A stretch of 64,000 bases of DNA, taken from positions 22,084,008-22,148,007 of the forward strand of contig OZ038464.1 in NCBI GenBank assembly GCA_964036295.1, written 5' to 3'. The DNA comes from Plumapathes pennacea. Its lineage: Eukaryota > Cnidaria > Anthozoa > Antipatharia > Myriopathidae. Of the stretch, positions 49,447 through 64,000 are shown in pieces (position 1 is the first letter of the stretch; each line of letters opens with the position of its first letter). The position numbers and the translations under genes are program-made. The notes below the pieces were generated by a model. The model worked only from the letters and a program-made list of their open reading frames with translations. It searched no databases and was not told the origin of the DNA.

Positions 49447-50874
49447 CTAGTCGTGTAATGTAAATATTTTCACCGTATTTGGCGAGTCACAGCACTTCCC
49501 AAACGAGACGACGAGATGATGATCTGGTGTGACCGCCATGTCCACGATCCCTGGAGGAAGTCGGATTCGAGCCTCTAAATCTCGACTGGTGCAGCTGTAG
49601 ACGTTCGCTTGTTCAGACAAGGAATGATACACTAAGAGAGTGTCCATAACCGGGTCTGCTGCGATCTTGACCGCGTGGCCAATACCGCTGACCGTCCATA
49701 GCTCCGTACTTTCGAGCGCGCTAACAAAGTAGCCGGCTTGGTCGTAAACTTTGACGGTTCCAATGTTGCATCGCAAGTCACTGTCCGTAACAAACACCAT
49801 GTCGTTTTGCAGGACGGCTTTGTGCGGGTGAATCAGACTTTGTTCATATAATTTGGGCCTCGCACACAGAGACCCATCTTTGCTATAAATCTGAACAGGT
49901 GCATTGTTGTCACAGCCCAAGTAATAGACCACAGCTATGCGGTCTTCTACATCTGCCGTGATGTATGCAGGTCTCGCCAATGGCACCAAGCACCTAAGGT
50001 GCTTTCCGGAGACGTGGTCAAACAACTCCATACTTCCGCTACTGCGGCCAGAGCTGTAGTACGCGATCACGATCGTGTTGTCCGATAAAAATGTCATCCC
50101 ATAAACTTCGTGCTCTGAAGTGTTCGCATAGCGCCGAGGGTGTTCGATCATTCGGACGAATTCGCCTGTTTGATCGAACAGAATAACGGACGCGTTTCCG
50201 CGGTCAACGACACCGATAAGACCATACCGACTGACTGAAATAACCCAAGGACAAAAGTTTGTCTTCAGTTCCACTGGCAGGTTCAGCTCGCGGACAAGTT
50301 TGCAATGCTTTGAATAATTTTTAGAACGGGTCAGTAGTCCAGATAATGAAGTAGCTTCCGTTCTTTCGTTCTCGACTTCCGCTCCCAAACACTCCAACGA
50401 TCCGAGGCTGACTCTTGGCTCCTCCGGGTAAAATATCACCGGCTTTTGCATCTCCCCTTGCTTCAGCTCGTTGTTCAATTTTTGTATGTCTTCTATTTGC
50501 CGAAGTAGTGACGCCTTCTGACTTGGACCAGTTCTCTTCTTCGAGGTAAACATCAGGTCATTTTCAATGCCCTGAACGATGTTCAACACCCGCTGGGAAA
50601 CTCGTACCGTTTCTGACTCCCTCCTTCGTCTTTCACTTTGGAATATCTCGTTCACGTCGTAGCAAAGTTCCATCTCTTTTGCTGCAATACTCTCCCTGAA
50701 CATGTCTGCTGTTTTGTGAATTCTCTCGATAACTTCATTGCATTCCTGCTCCAGCGCTTCACGAAGTTTGTTTTGCAATCCAGCCAAATTATCGGCGAAA
50801 GCTTGCTTTTGTTTCCTGAGAAGGACATAAATCTCCGTCTGAAAGGCGCTTTCAATGCCAGAAAATTTCGCCAT
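49447..50874 (-). CDS. Coiled-coil and beta-propeller (NHL-type) protein, TRIM2/3-related
   Basis: A single uninterrupted exon of 475 residues. I start at the ATG at 50874, in the context GACCATGGCG; the frame is open two codons further, to a GTG. Residues ~1-150 are helical and coiled-coil-like (ALEQECNEVIERIHK, QKASLLRQIEDIQ). Residues ~200-475 form repeated ~45-residue strands resembling an NHL/WD-like propeller (VVDRGNASVILFDQTGEFVR, VQIYSKDGSLC, TVKVYDQAGYFVSAL). This is the back half of a TRIM2/3/45-like protein; the RING and B-box that would make it a ubiquitin ligase are absent. Intronless genes of this type are expanded in corals. Exact role unknown. Confidence 0.8.
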   Translation of the reverse strand: MAKFSGIESAFQTEIYVLLRKQKQAFADNLAGLQNKLREALEQECNEVIERIHKTADMFRESIAAKEMELCYDVNEIFQSERRRRESETVRVSQRVLNIVQGIENDLMFTSKKRTGPSQKASLLRQIEDIQKLNNELKQGEMQKPVIFYPEEPRVSLGSLECLGAEVENERTEATSLSGLLTRSKNYSKHCKLVRELNLPVELKTNFCPWVISVSRYGLIGVVDRGNASVILFDQTGEFVRMIEHPRRYANTSEHEVYGMTFLSDNTIVIAYYSSGRSSGSMELFDHVSGKHLRCLVPLARPAYITADVEDRIAVVYYLGCDNNAPVQIYSKDGSLCARPKLYEQSLIHPHKAVLQNDMVFVTDSDLRCNIGTVKVYDQAGYFVSALESTELWTVSGIGHAVKIAADPVMDTLLVYHSLSEQANVYSCTSRDLEARIRLPPGIVDMAVTPDHHLVVSFGKCCDSPNTVKIFTLHD

Positions 50875-50988
50875 GGTCACGACCAGAACGGTCTGTTGGT
50901 CATGAAATGAATGGTTTTAAAGAAAACGTGCGGTATTCTTTTCGATTCTCGCTTCCACTTTCATGTGCTTGACACCCGGAACGGATCG

Positions 50989-50995
50989 ATTTATA
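50989..50995 (-). promoter_or_regulatory. TATA box of the coiled-coil/propeller gene
   Basis: TATAAAT on the minus strand lies ~115 bp upstream of the start codon, with no other ATG between. This would put transcription start at about 50960 and give an unspliced 5'UTR of ~85 nt, in keeping with an intronless gene. Confidence 0.5.
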
Positions 50996-50999
50996 TGGA

Positions 51000-52305
51000 A
51001 AACGAAAAGGTTTTTTGACACGTGCTCCTTGAAGCATGTCAAACATTTCTATTTATAATTGCATGATTAGCCAGATACGAATGTGAAAGGGTACTGGACT
51101 GAAACTGAATAGAGGCTTGAGTGCATTATATAAATAGCCACGTTCACAATCATGCGCAGTTTGCAAAGCGTAGGTGTTCTAGCGGGTCAATTGACAATAA
51201 AACGTGGCGGGCAGAGTGTATAACTTATTCTATGGTTATAACTCAATTATACAGGCACAGAACCAAGCTCAGCAAAGAGATTTACTTGACAGACACTCGT
51301 TTATGTGGGCAGTTAAAAGCACTATTTGCTACTTCACATGATTGTGAAGGTAGCTTATTTTGCTCATGACAAGAGCAGTAAAAACGGTGTACTCTTTTTA
51401 AATGCCGGAACACAAAAAACACACACACACACCGCAAATGCAAACTCTAAAACCTGCAACCACGAGCATTTTTTCACAGAAATACGACCGTTTTGCTCCC
51501 CACACAATCAGTCAGTAGCTCAGTACCATCTCCTTACTGCCATTATTTTAACATTCATCTAATTCTGTTTGAGCTCATAAAGCAAACGCGTTCTTTATTA
51601 TTTTGCAATATAATTGGTTGGGATGATTATTATGACTGATTTAACATTCTGCATGGTCAAATAGTATTCCCCAAGAACATATACACCCTGCCGGTCTGCT
51701 AAGATTACAAAACAAGTCGACCTGTGCTCACTTCTTACGCACAAACGATAAACGAATTGATATAACGGTTATCGATAAATGACACACTTTCCCTACGTTA
51801 TGAAACAATACTGAATAAGATAAAATATTATCTTGTCTCTACAGAAATGTAGTTTTTCTTCTTAAAATATAATTTTACTTATTTATAATAGTGATTTTCT
51901 TTGAGATTACATTTCCATAAAATTTGATAATCCCACAGATAAAATTCAACCCCTAATAAAATGGACGAAATTCTCATGGGTAGTGTCAGGAGAGTTTATA
52001 GTCTGACCAGCTTGAACCAAAACAACAGATCACTGAACTACTTTCAGCTTACCATACATTGAAAAGAAAATGTTGTCTGTGATCAACCTCGGGGCTTTTT
52101 AAGAGTTAACCAATCCCGTTAATGTCATTATGTCAGCAAGTTCACACTGCTGGCAATAAAAACGATATTTTAAAACATTAACTTAGATTCTCTTAAGATT
52201 GGTGAAACACTCTTTCAAACTTTTCCAAAAATCGATGAATATTTGTAAAGTCAAATGATCGACAGCTTGCCATTGAAATCACTTACGCTCCGCCCACACA
52301 GCAGA
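51000..52305. other. No gene seen
   Basis: AT-rich spacer between the propeller gene and the 3' end of the transporter gene. A short CA repeat lies at 51417-51431. There are no exons. Confidence 0.5.
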
Positions 52306-57644
<5,339 letters not shown>

Positions 57645-59204
57645 CTTCACGGGCTACGCAAACAAACAAATTTGAACACGTGGGTATTGTTCGTGGAAAG
57701 GTGGGGGGAGGGGAGTGGTAAGGGTAGCCACCTCTCCCCTGGGACAACATCTATTCGAGACAAAAATGAAAAATTTTGCTACCCTTTCTAAAGAATTGGA
57801 CCCTATTCAAGACACTAGATGCAAATTCATTTATTCCATGTAATCTCCTTAGGCAATAGTTGTCTGCATACGCGGTAAAAAAAAAGAAAAAAAAAAAAAA
57901 AAAAAAAAGAAAAGAAAATCCTTACAACAAATACGGCGCAAAAACCTTGTTTACGAATCATAAATGTGATCGCCGTTCTCGTCGCGCAAGGCAAGAGTTC
58001 CAGCCCAGTACAAGTCGAAGCAGGAGTTCAAGTTAGTTGACCCGATTAAAATGTAAAATTATATATATCCTGTTTAGACACTGAAAACCATACCCTATCC
58101 AGCGGAACGAGCTCTCCCGACAATACAAAATTCCCTCAAAACTTCCCTGAATGGGTAGATAATAAGTTGCGTCCTTCTTAGCCGTTCGGGCCAGGGGTAT
58201 TTTGCTTTCGTCGCGACCGGCTACGTAATAGCTGTTAATATAACCCATCGCGGCGAAAACTGGCCAAGAAGAATGCCACAAGCCACAGGTAAGTTTTAAT
58301 ACTTTATTACTATCTATTCAGAAAAGTTTGGAGAGAATTGTGTATTTTCGGAAGGATCAAGAGCCGCTCAAAGAATGACCGTGATCACCCGCCGTGACGT
58401 GACACAATGATCTATTCGCGTGGCAGCGCAGCGTGAGACCTGCCCGCGAATTCAGCGCAACGCACACAACAGAGTTATTGGACTTCTATTCTAACGCAGG
58501 AAGCGACATAGATACCCCATTCCTAAATCGGCACTAAAAGAGAGGTCCCTATTCAAAAAACTGAATTGGATAAAAATTGCAAACCTCGTTTATAAAGTGG
58601 CTTTTTGGTCTGTCGGGCAATGCATCCACGGAGCATAAAATGGCAGATCCAGGGGGTTTACACCGATGCCGTTGCACCCCCCTTGTGTTGTCGACGCTAA
58701 TACGGTTTCTACTTGTGCTGGACATATTTTTTTCTCTACAGTACGAGTTGTTACTATGGAAAAGTGAACGACCGTATTGGCATGGTTTCAGGACTAATTC
58801 ATTAAAGTATTAAAGCGTGAGTAGTTTGAGAGTGCCATCCTTGAACGATCCCTTGAAGACGGAAAAGACTAAATAAGTTTGACATGGACGGTGTCTCGCG
58901 TGTCTTGAATTTTTTTGGCGCATATATAACTCCCTTTCAAAAACTCTGGATCCGTTCCTGACTTAGCCTCCGGCACAGACGCTCTGAGCTGTCTGACGAG
59001 CTCAAAGCGTCTGCGCAGGAGGCTGGTTCTGACTGGACCTTGTGATATCACATGCTGCACTGCATGCGCAGCGGGGACCAGAGTCCACCCGATCACGTGC
59101 CAGTGGATAGGTCGTCCAAACCTCAAAGCAGTCAATTCTTCACGCATTGCTTTTAGCGCATAATAATGTGACTCGAATTAGCGCGATCAGCGGCATTTGA
59201 ACTG
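57645..59204. other. SLC49A4 upstream region; no certain gene
   Basis: Contains a poly-A tract (57879-57908). A minus frame at about 58281-58033 reads well for ~80 codons but has no motif I know and ends near a donor-like GGGTATGG; it may be a non-coding leader of the transporter gene or chance. GC-rich palindromic repeats at 58965-59035 (GCTCTGAGCTGTCTGACGAGC) look transposon-derived. Confidence 0.35.
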
Positions 59205-59560
59205 ATGTAAAAGAATTGAATAACATTTCAAGAATTGTAGGTTGGTTGTGATCGTCCGGGTTAGAGTAGTCTCCAGAAAGACTGTTGTTGGTGACTGACG
59301 TTTCGACTACCTGAGCGGAAGTCATCTTCAGAGTCAAGTGAAAAGTATTTGTCAGATGGCGGTATATATGTCTCTGGTTGTAGAAGTGATTGGTCCGTTA
59401 TGTCGGTCTATGGTTGGTCGAGTCGGCTTGGTTGTGTTTCGTTATTGGTCAGTTGATGTTCTTTTGTCCTGTTGATTAGTCTATCGTTCGTTCGGTTGCG
59501 TTTGATGTCATCTATCAGCCGTTTGTAAGGTGCCGGTAGTTGTTGGCATCTGTTGAGTGG
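59205..59560 (-). repeat. Penelope-like element terminal fragment with hammerhead-like motif
   Basis: The minus strand at 59331-59293 reads CTGAAGATGACTTCC...GTAGTCGAAACGTCAGTC. This is the CTGAAGATG...CGAAACGTC signature found in terminal repeats of Penelope-like retroelements, where it corresponds to a hammerhead ribozyme core (CUGANGA ... GAAA). Stem II could pair GACT with AGTC. No reverse transcriptase ORF is nearby, so this would be a truncated copy. The assignment rests on motif recognition only. Confidence 0.45.
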
Positions 59561-60600
59561 TTTCCGTTCTAAGTTTGTGTACCAGCTTTCCAGTGTAAGT
59601 CGTTGGTAGTAGTCAGAGCGAACGACTTGCTGACAATTTCTGGAAATCTTATGCTTTTTGATTGATAAAAAGGTATTTCATTGGAACCCTTCCTCTCACC
59701 CCACCTCTTTCTCCCTCTTGCCACCCAAAAAAATACCCTAACATAATGGTTTGAAAAACAGTGCTCCACATGTGGAGCCTGCAAGTAGTCTCCTTTGGCT
59801 ATCTGCCTGACCATGTCAGTGGGCACAGGATCAAAGGGTGCACAGAGAACAGGCTCCAATTCTGTCTCCACTGCACAAATATGGGAGAAAAAGGACAAGT
59901 AGGCTGGCCAACTTGTTGTCTGACCCAAAGTGACATGCAGGCTTGAAGGATAGAGTGAGTGTAAAAGGGGCTCTTTTGAAGGTCTAGTGCACTGAACTTT
60001 AGGACCTGGATATCATTTCCAATTATCCATTTCTCTTATCAAAAAGGGGCTTGGTGAACAAACCCTTTTAAGGGAAAAGTAGTTCTACTACAGGCAAATT
60101 TCATCATCATGCAAATTAAGCATATGTAGAAGATTTTGCCACACTGTATGTGAGGCATTTGACCACTTGACCCAGTTGGTGCTGTTGTCTCATGCTAGCC
60201 ATGTAACATTGAGTGAAGTCAAGTAACCCTTAGCCCACATGAGCTCAGAACATGTGTGTCTAACTAGTTTAGACTAACTAATACTGGAATAGCCTGATTC
60301 TCAGGTGCCTCAAGTTCATCCTGACAGGCTCCTTAAGGGCCGGAGCAGGCCTCCACACAAGTTTAATGCCCTGTTAAGAATATATTTCTCAGCAAAATCC
60401 GTTTAATGCCTGGGAGGAAAGGCAGGATAGAATCTACTTATGAATTTTGGCAGCTATTAAAAGAAATGTATAAGCATGACATTTATTCAATGAAAGAAAA
60501 GAGATATATCTCTTTTGGTGACATGAAATCAATCAAATTACAGGTCTGCAGTACAAAGCAAATGGCCTGAACTTGAATTAATATTATCATTGAGTCAAAG
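59561..60600. other. No gene seen
   Basis: Spacer with no recognisable exon. It contains a GCCTGATTCTCAGG motif (about 60291) like other MITE ends in the window. Confidence 0.45.
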
Positions 60601-60630
60601 TTGTCCTCTGTCCACAGAAATCACAACAAC

Positions 60631-61017
60631 TTAGTCTTTCAGAGCTATATGAACGGGCTGATTACACTCCAGGCCCAACTTGTCTAAAACACAAGCATCA
60701 AACTTCTTTTGGGTTTCCCTACAGTAGCCAAACTCTTGATTGTTGTAATCCAGACACGTCCAGTGCTTGGTAAAAGGCTCGTTACAGCTTCCTTTTAGCT
60801 TCTTAAAGAACTCCAAGGCACACTGGGTCACTTTCTTTCCCTCCTGGAGACATTTTCTTGGGTCTTTGGTTTCGTACCTGCATCCCATGAAGGCCTTAAA
60901 ATCCTTGTCGCAGTACTGTCCAAGATGATGTGACGCACCCATCAAAACCGCTGAGGTTACCTCTACCTCTTGTGCATCCAAGTCCTCAAAATTCACTTCA
61001 CTCACTCCTGATGCCAT
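60631..61017 (-). CDS. NDUFA8: NDUFA8, complex I accessory subunit (shortened)
   Basis: A single-exon frame of 128 residues from the ATG at 61017. It carries the paired twin CX9C motifs of NDUFA8: CDKDFKAFMGC with CLQEGKKVTQC, and CNEPFTKHWTC with CRETQKKFDAC. The SAVLMGASHHLGQYC and DPRKC segments are family-typical. NDUFA8 is imported through the MIA40 disulfide relay into the intermembrane space and sits on the complex I P-module. Vertebrate NDUFA8 is ~172 residues. Here the frame stops soon after VLDKLG with a short divergent tail (LECNQPVHIALKD), so the proline-rich C-terminal ~45 residues are absent or lie on an exon I could not see. Head-to-head with MINDY3. Confidence 0.92.
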   Translation of the reverse strand: MASGVSEVNFEDLDAQEVEVTSAVLMGASHHLGQYCDKDFKAFMGCRYETKDPRKCLQEGKKVTQCALEFFKKLKGSCNEPFTKHWTCLDYNNQEFGYCRETQKKFDACVLDKLGLECNQPVHIALKD

Positions 61018-61136
61018 CTGGAAAGTTAGAAACACAAACCTTTCCTACTCAATTTTCAAGATGGCGGCGTAAGAGTGGGGAGGGACCTGGGGACGAGGAC
61101 AAGAAGGCTTGCAATGAACACTGGGTAGGTTTCAAC
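61018..61136. promoter_or_regulatory. Bidirectional promoter NDUFA8 / MINDY3 with YY1-like site
   Basis: Only 119 bp separate the two start codons. The stretch contains CAAGATGGCGGCG (about 61058-61070), a strong match to the YY1 consensus AAGATGGCGGC, and AACATGGCGGC covers the MINDY3 start codon. There is no TATA box. The arrangement indicates shared control of two housekeeping genes. Confidence 0.75.
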
Positions 61137-63969
61137 ATGGCGGCTGAAAGCGGGGAAGAATGTTCAGCTCGGATGAACGAAATCGACGAGCTTGTGGGAC
61201 TGGTTTGGGGTAAAACTGTTAAAGACGAAGTCTTCAAAAGATGGTCTCAAGGTATGATGAATCGTATCCCTTGTGGTACTTTTGTTTACTCTTGGAGCTT
61301 TTCGACGATGTGACATATCGAGAATTTGTAATTTCCTGACTAGGTTTCGTATTCAGTTCTGATGAGCCCAGTGCTTTAGTTCAAGAGCAAGGGGGACCAT
61401 GTGCTGTCATAGCGTCTGCGCAGGTATGCTGCTTATCGCCAATCGGCCTTGTCGTGTGCAATTTTGTTTTGGTGTCAGTCCAATTCCTTGTTTCGGTGAG
61501 TGAAACTGTCGCCTTTCGACTGTCGATCGAAAATCTAACGATCTGCCGACTGGTGAGTAAGCAATATTACAAAGTCCTCTCTTTCTAATAATCGGAAGGA
61601 ATGTTTTGGGTAGTAAGGAATTAATTAAGGGAATATGATGGCAATATTACAGCACCGTCACGTAAATTCTCCAAATCTTTAATATTTGACATCTTATGTT
61701 TTTAAATAGAAATGATAGTGGAATATTAACTTAGTTTGTGCTTTACGAGGAGATAAATATAGGTACTTAGCGGCAAATAATTATAGTTAATTAGCAGAAA
61801 ATATTATGTGGGTCATATACTGATACATTAAAAATTGTTGTCGTCTTCAGGCCTACTTTTTGAAGCAAATGCTCTTTGCTGATGGCATTACATGTTCTGA
61901 GAATTGGAACAACATAACTGGTGAGTACCTTTTCTTTATGACCTTCTAATCGGTATATTATGATCAGAAAACACTGCATGCTCCTTTGACAGTATGAGAA
62001 AAGTGGCAGCTCAGTCTTGCTTGGTTTGGAGTAGGCTCTGCGGTATCAAGTCATCGGTGTTTCAGTGCCCACAACCCTCCCCGCCTTGACTGGTTTGGAG
62101 CTATGATACATAATAACAGTTTGGAGATGTACTCTCATTAATTTTATTGGACTTACTGGATTGGACTTTGCTTCTAAATTTCACCAGATCACACAAATTA
62201 TATACAGGAAATGCTCACTCAGTATTTATCCAGGTGAACAGTGTCATGAGCTGTTGGCCTGCACATTGTGCGAGATGCTCAACATGGTGAAGAAAAATAA
62301 GTTCGTCATTGTGGTTTTGAGGGATCACGTTCAGATATCCTCATGTACAAAATGTGGACCTGAAGCTGAAACGTGCAGTCCTCCATCTACAGCAATCTCA
62401 GGTATAAAATAATGTGTAACTACCAACTAGATAAATTCACTGTACATGTCTAGATACATGTAATTAAATTATATACTAGTGGATAGATGAACATATAAAA
62501 ATTATTTACTAAAAACTAACAATAAAACACATTCACTACTTACATACATTGCATGAGACCCCTTTGTCTTATTGTTCACTGCCCCCAAATTGGCCACATC
62601 TCCATAATCTAAAAATATTAGATGCATAGATAAATAGACAGATAAATCTACTAGCCAAGAGGATTGTTACATCTAAGATACAGAGACAGAGAGATGCATA
62701 ATTATACAGAATCTCTGTGGATGCGGTATTTATGGCAGACACAGCTCAGCATTTCATCACATATTATTATTGGTACTAACTTATTCACAGATCCATCCAT
62801 CAAACCAGTCGAGTGTCACAGATCCGTATCTCAGCAAGAACTTAGCTCCTTGTCAAGTAAAGACTTCCACTCATCACTAAGGTATGCAATGTTTTTTGTT
62901 CTCGTTATTTTTATATAAGAAATATCCACGCTGAGTCATATGAGCACCCATCTTGTTTACACAGCATCATTTTGGACTAACTGTAGTTTCACTCTATATA
63001 TTCATGTTTCCTGTTATTCTCGTTTGTTTGTTCAGCCATATGTCTAATTTTCTGGCTCTTTTATTTCCCAGGCGAATAGAATGTCAAAACACGGAGCATA
63101 TTAAAGCTATCATGCAGAGAAATCTCCAGATGTATAAGGGACACTTCGGCATTTTAGTCTTCCTCTATTCTTTGTTACTTTCAAAGGTATTTTACCACTA
63201 CCATGTATGTGAATGTATTTGCCAGGAACTTATTTTTTGTGATTGAATTAAACTTGATACATTTACTAAGTATACTGCATGAATATTGTGTTCAATTTAT
63301 TATTATCACCATGTTGTTTGCCAGGGACTAGATGAAATCAAGACTGAAATGGAAGGGTCCGAAGATTCTCTTATAGAGGATAATCACGGCATTGGCAGGT
63401 ACTGCAAGGGCTTGGTGCATGAAGGGCTCCTGCCTCATTTTATTATCAGGCTGTTGCTACATTAAATTATATACCTGCCTCACCAAGACTGGAAATTGAG
63501 TAATTTCTCATTAGAGTGTAAATTATTTTACCCCTAGAACGTATGGCACAGTTCACTACAATACTCTTACTGTATCTTCTTTCATTAATTTATAGGTCTG
63601 TGATAAATAAGTTGGTCTTCTTTTTTTCTTCCAGCCAGACTCTTATTAATCTGCTGCTGACAGGACATGCAGTGTCAAATGTTTGGGATACAAGTAGAAT
63701 AGTTTCAGGCCTGGGTGAGTTGTAAAACACTGATATAACACATATTATCTTTTCATCACTGTTTCTGTTTTTACTTTTATGATTGTGTTTGCTTAGATGT
63801 GCATATATGATTGGATAATATGCAGCCCCTGTGTGGTGTTGAAGAAAGCACTGTAGTTACAGCTATGTAATGTTAACACAACCTTTGACTTCTTGCAGAG
63901 CTCAAGGGTGTCCCTGAACAATCTACTATTGGGTTCTTAACACTTTTAGAAGCTCTAAGATATTGTGAG
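61137..63969 (+). CDS. MINDY3: MINDY3 (FAM188A) Lys48 deubiquitinase, 5' part (runs off window)
   Basis: Nine exons with fitting phases: 61137-61251, 61344-61423, 61851-61920, 62234-62401, 62791-62881, 63072-63186, 63325-63398, 63635-63714 and 63899-63969. A donor (GTAAG) ends the last, so the gene continues past 64000. The N-terminus EIDELVGLVWGKT matches MINDY3. EQGGPCAVIA carries the catalytic Cys with its preceding Gln; QRNLQMYKGHFGILVFLYSLLLSKG, QTLINLLLTGHAVSNVWD (its His is the expected catalytic His) and TIGFLTLLEALRYC are near-identical to the vertebrate protein. MINDY enzymes trim Lys48-linked ubiquitin chains. About 290 residues are visible; the C-terminal third is outside. Shares a promoter with NDUFA8. 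Confidence 0.95.
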
Positions 63970-64000
63970 GTAAGATGTTTCTCATCCTCCAGAGAAAAAA

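Overview
The window is animal nuclear DNA, almost certainly from a cnidarian and probably a stony coral or another anthozoan. The strongest evidence is a pair of minicollagen genes (25469-27577 on + and 29122-30099 on -). Minicollagens build the nematocyst capsule and are known only from cnidarians. Other supporting traits are spliced genes with GT-AG introns, AT-rich spacers dense in palindromic MITEs, and a BMP-type ligand, a SPARC-like protein, a one-exon coiled-coil/propeller protein and ordinary eukaryotic housekeeping genes. I saw no prokaryotic operons, rRNA, convincing tRNA or CRISPR array. Exon coordinates come from reading splice sites by eye with reading-phase bookkeeping; most should be exact, and a few could be off by a base.

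Layout. 1-17.5 kb is gene-poor and repeat-rich. It holds a ~333-bp satellite array (2.0-5.7 kb), a long foldback element (6.4-7.06 kb), a Harbinger-like MITE (8.1-8.35 kb), a 1.3-kb tandem duplication (8.7-11.6 kb) and a ~4.36-kb mobile element (12609-16972). That element has identical ~100-bp terminal inverted repeats, an 8-bp target duplication, two inverted ~1-kb arrays of a 9-bp minisatellite, and divergent ORFs, one with a tesmin/TSO1-type CXC domain. 17.7-19.1 kb holds a very short BMP-like gene. 21.5-23.9 kb has a dead non-LTR retrotransposon fragment and a second satellite block. 25.4-30.8 kb is the minicollagen cluster (two convergent intact genes with a broken third copy between them). 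32.9-38.7 kb is a NEMP-type nuclear-envelope gene (-), with a decayed BEL/Pao fragment and MITEs in its introns. 39.8-44.2 kb is a SPARC-like gene (-). 44.7-45.7 kb is a nested pair of MITEs. 45.96-48.19 kb is a complete alpha-tubulin gene (+). 49.4-50.9 kb is the coiled-coil/propeller gene (-). 52.3-57.6 kb is an SLC49A4/DIRC2-like transporter gene (-), with a giant GAC/GAG repeat in one intron. 60.6-61.0 kb is NDUFA8 (-), which shares a ~120-bp bidirectional promoter with MINDY3 (+, 61137 to beyond the window end).

The genes do not form a pathway. They are housekeeping genes (tubulin, NDUFA8, MINDY3, SLC49A4, NEMP) beside tissue-specific secreted proteins (minicollagens, BMP, SPARC). The items most worth follow-up are the inverted-minisatellite mobile element, the BMP-like gene lacking nearly all of a prodomain, the ~800-bp GAC/GAG intronic array, and the satellite whose monomer is itself an imperfect inverted repeat.
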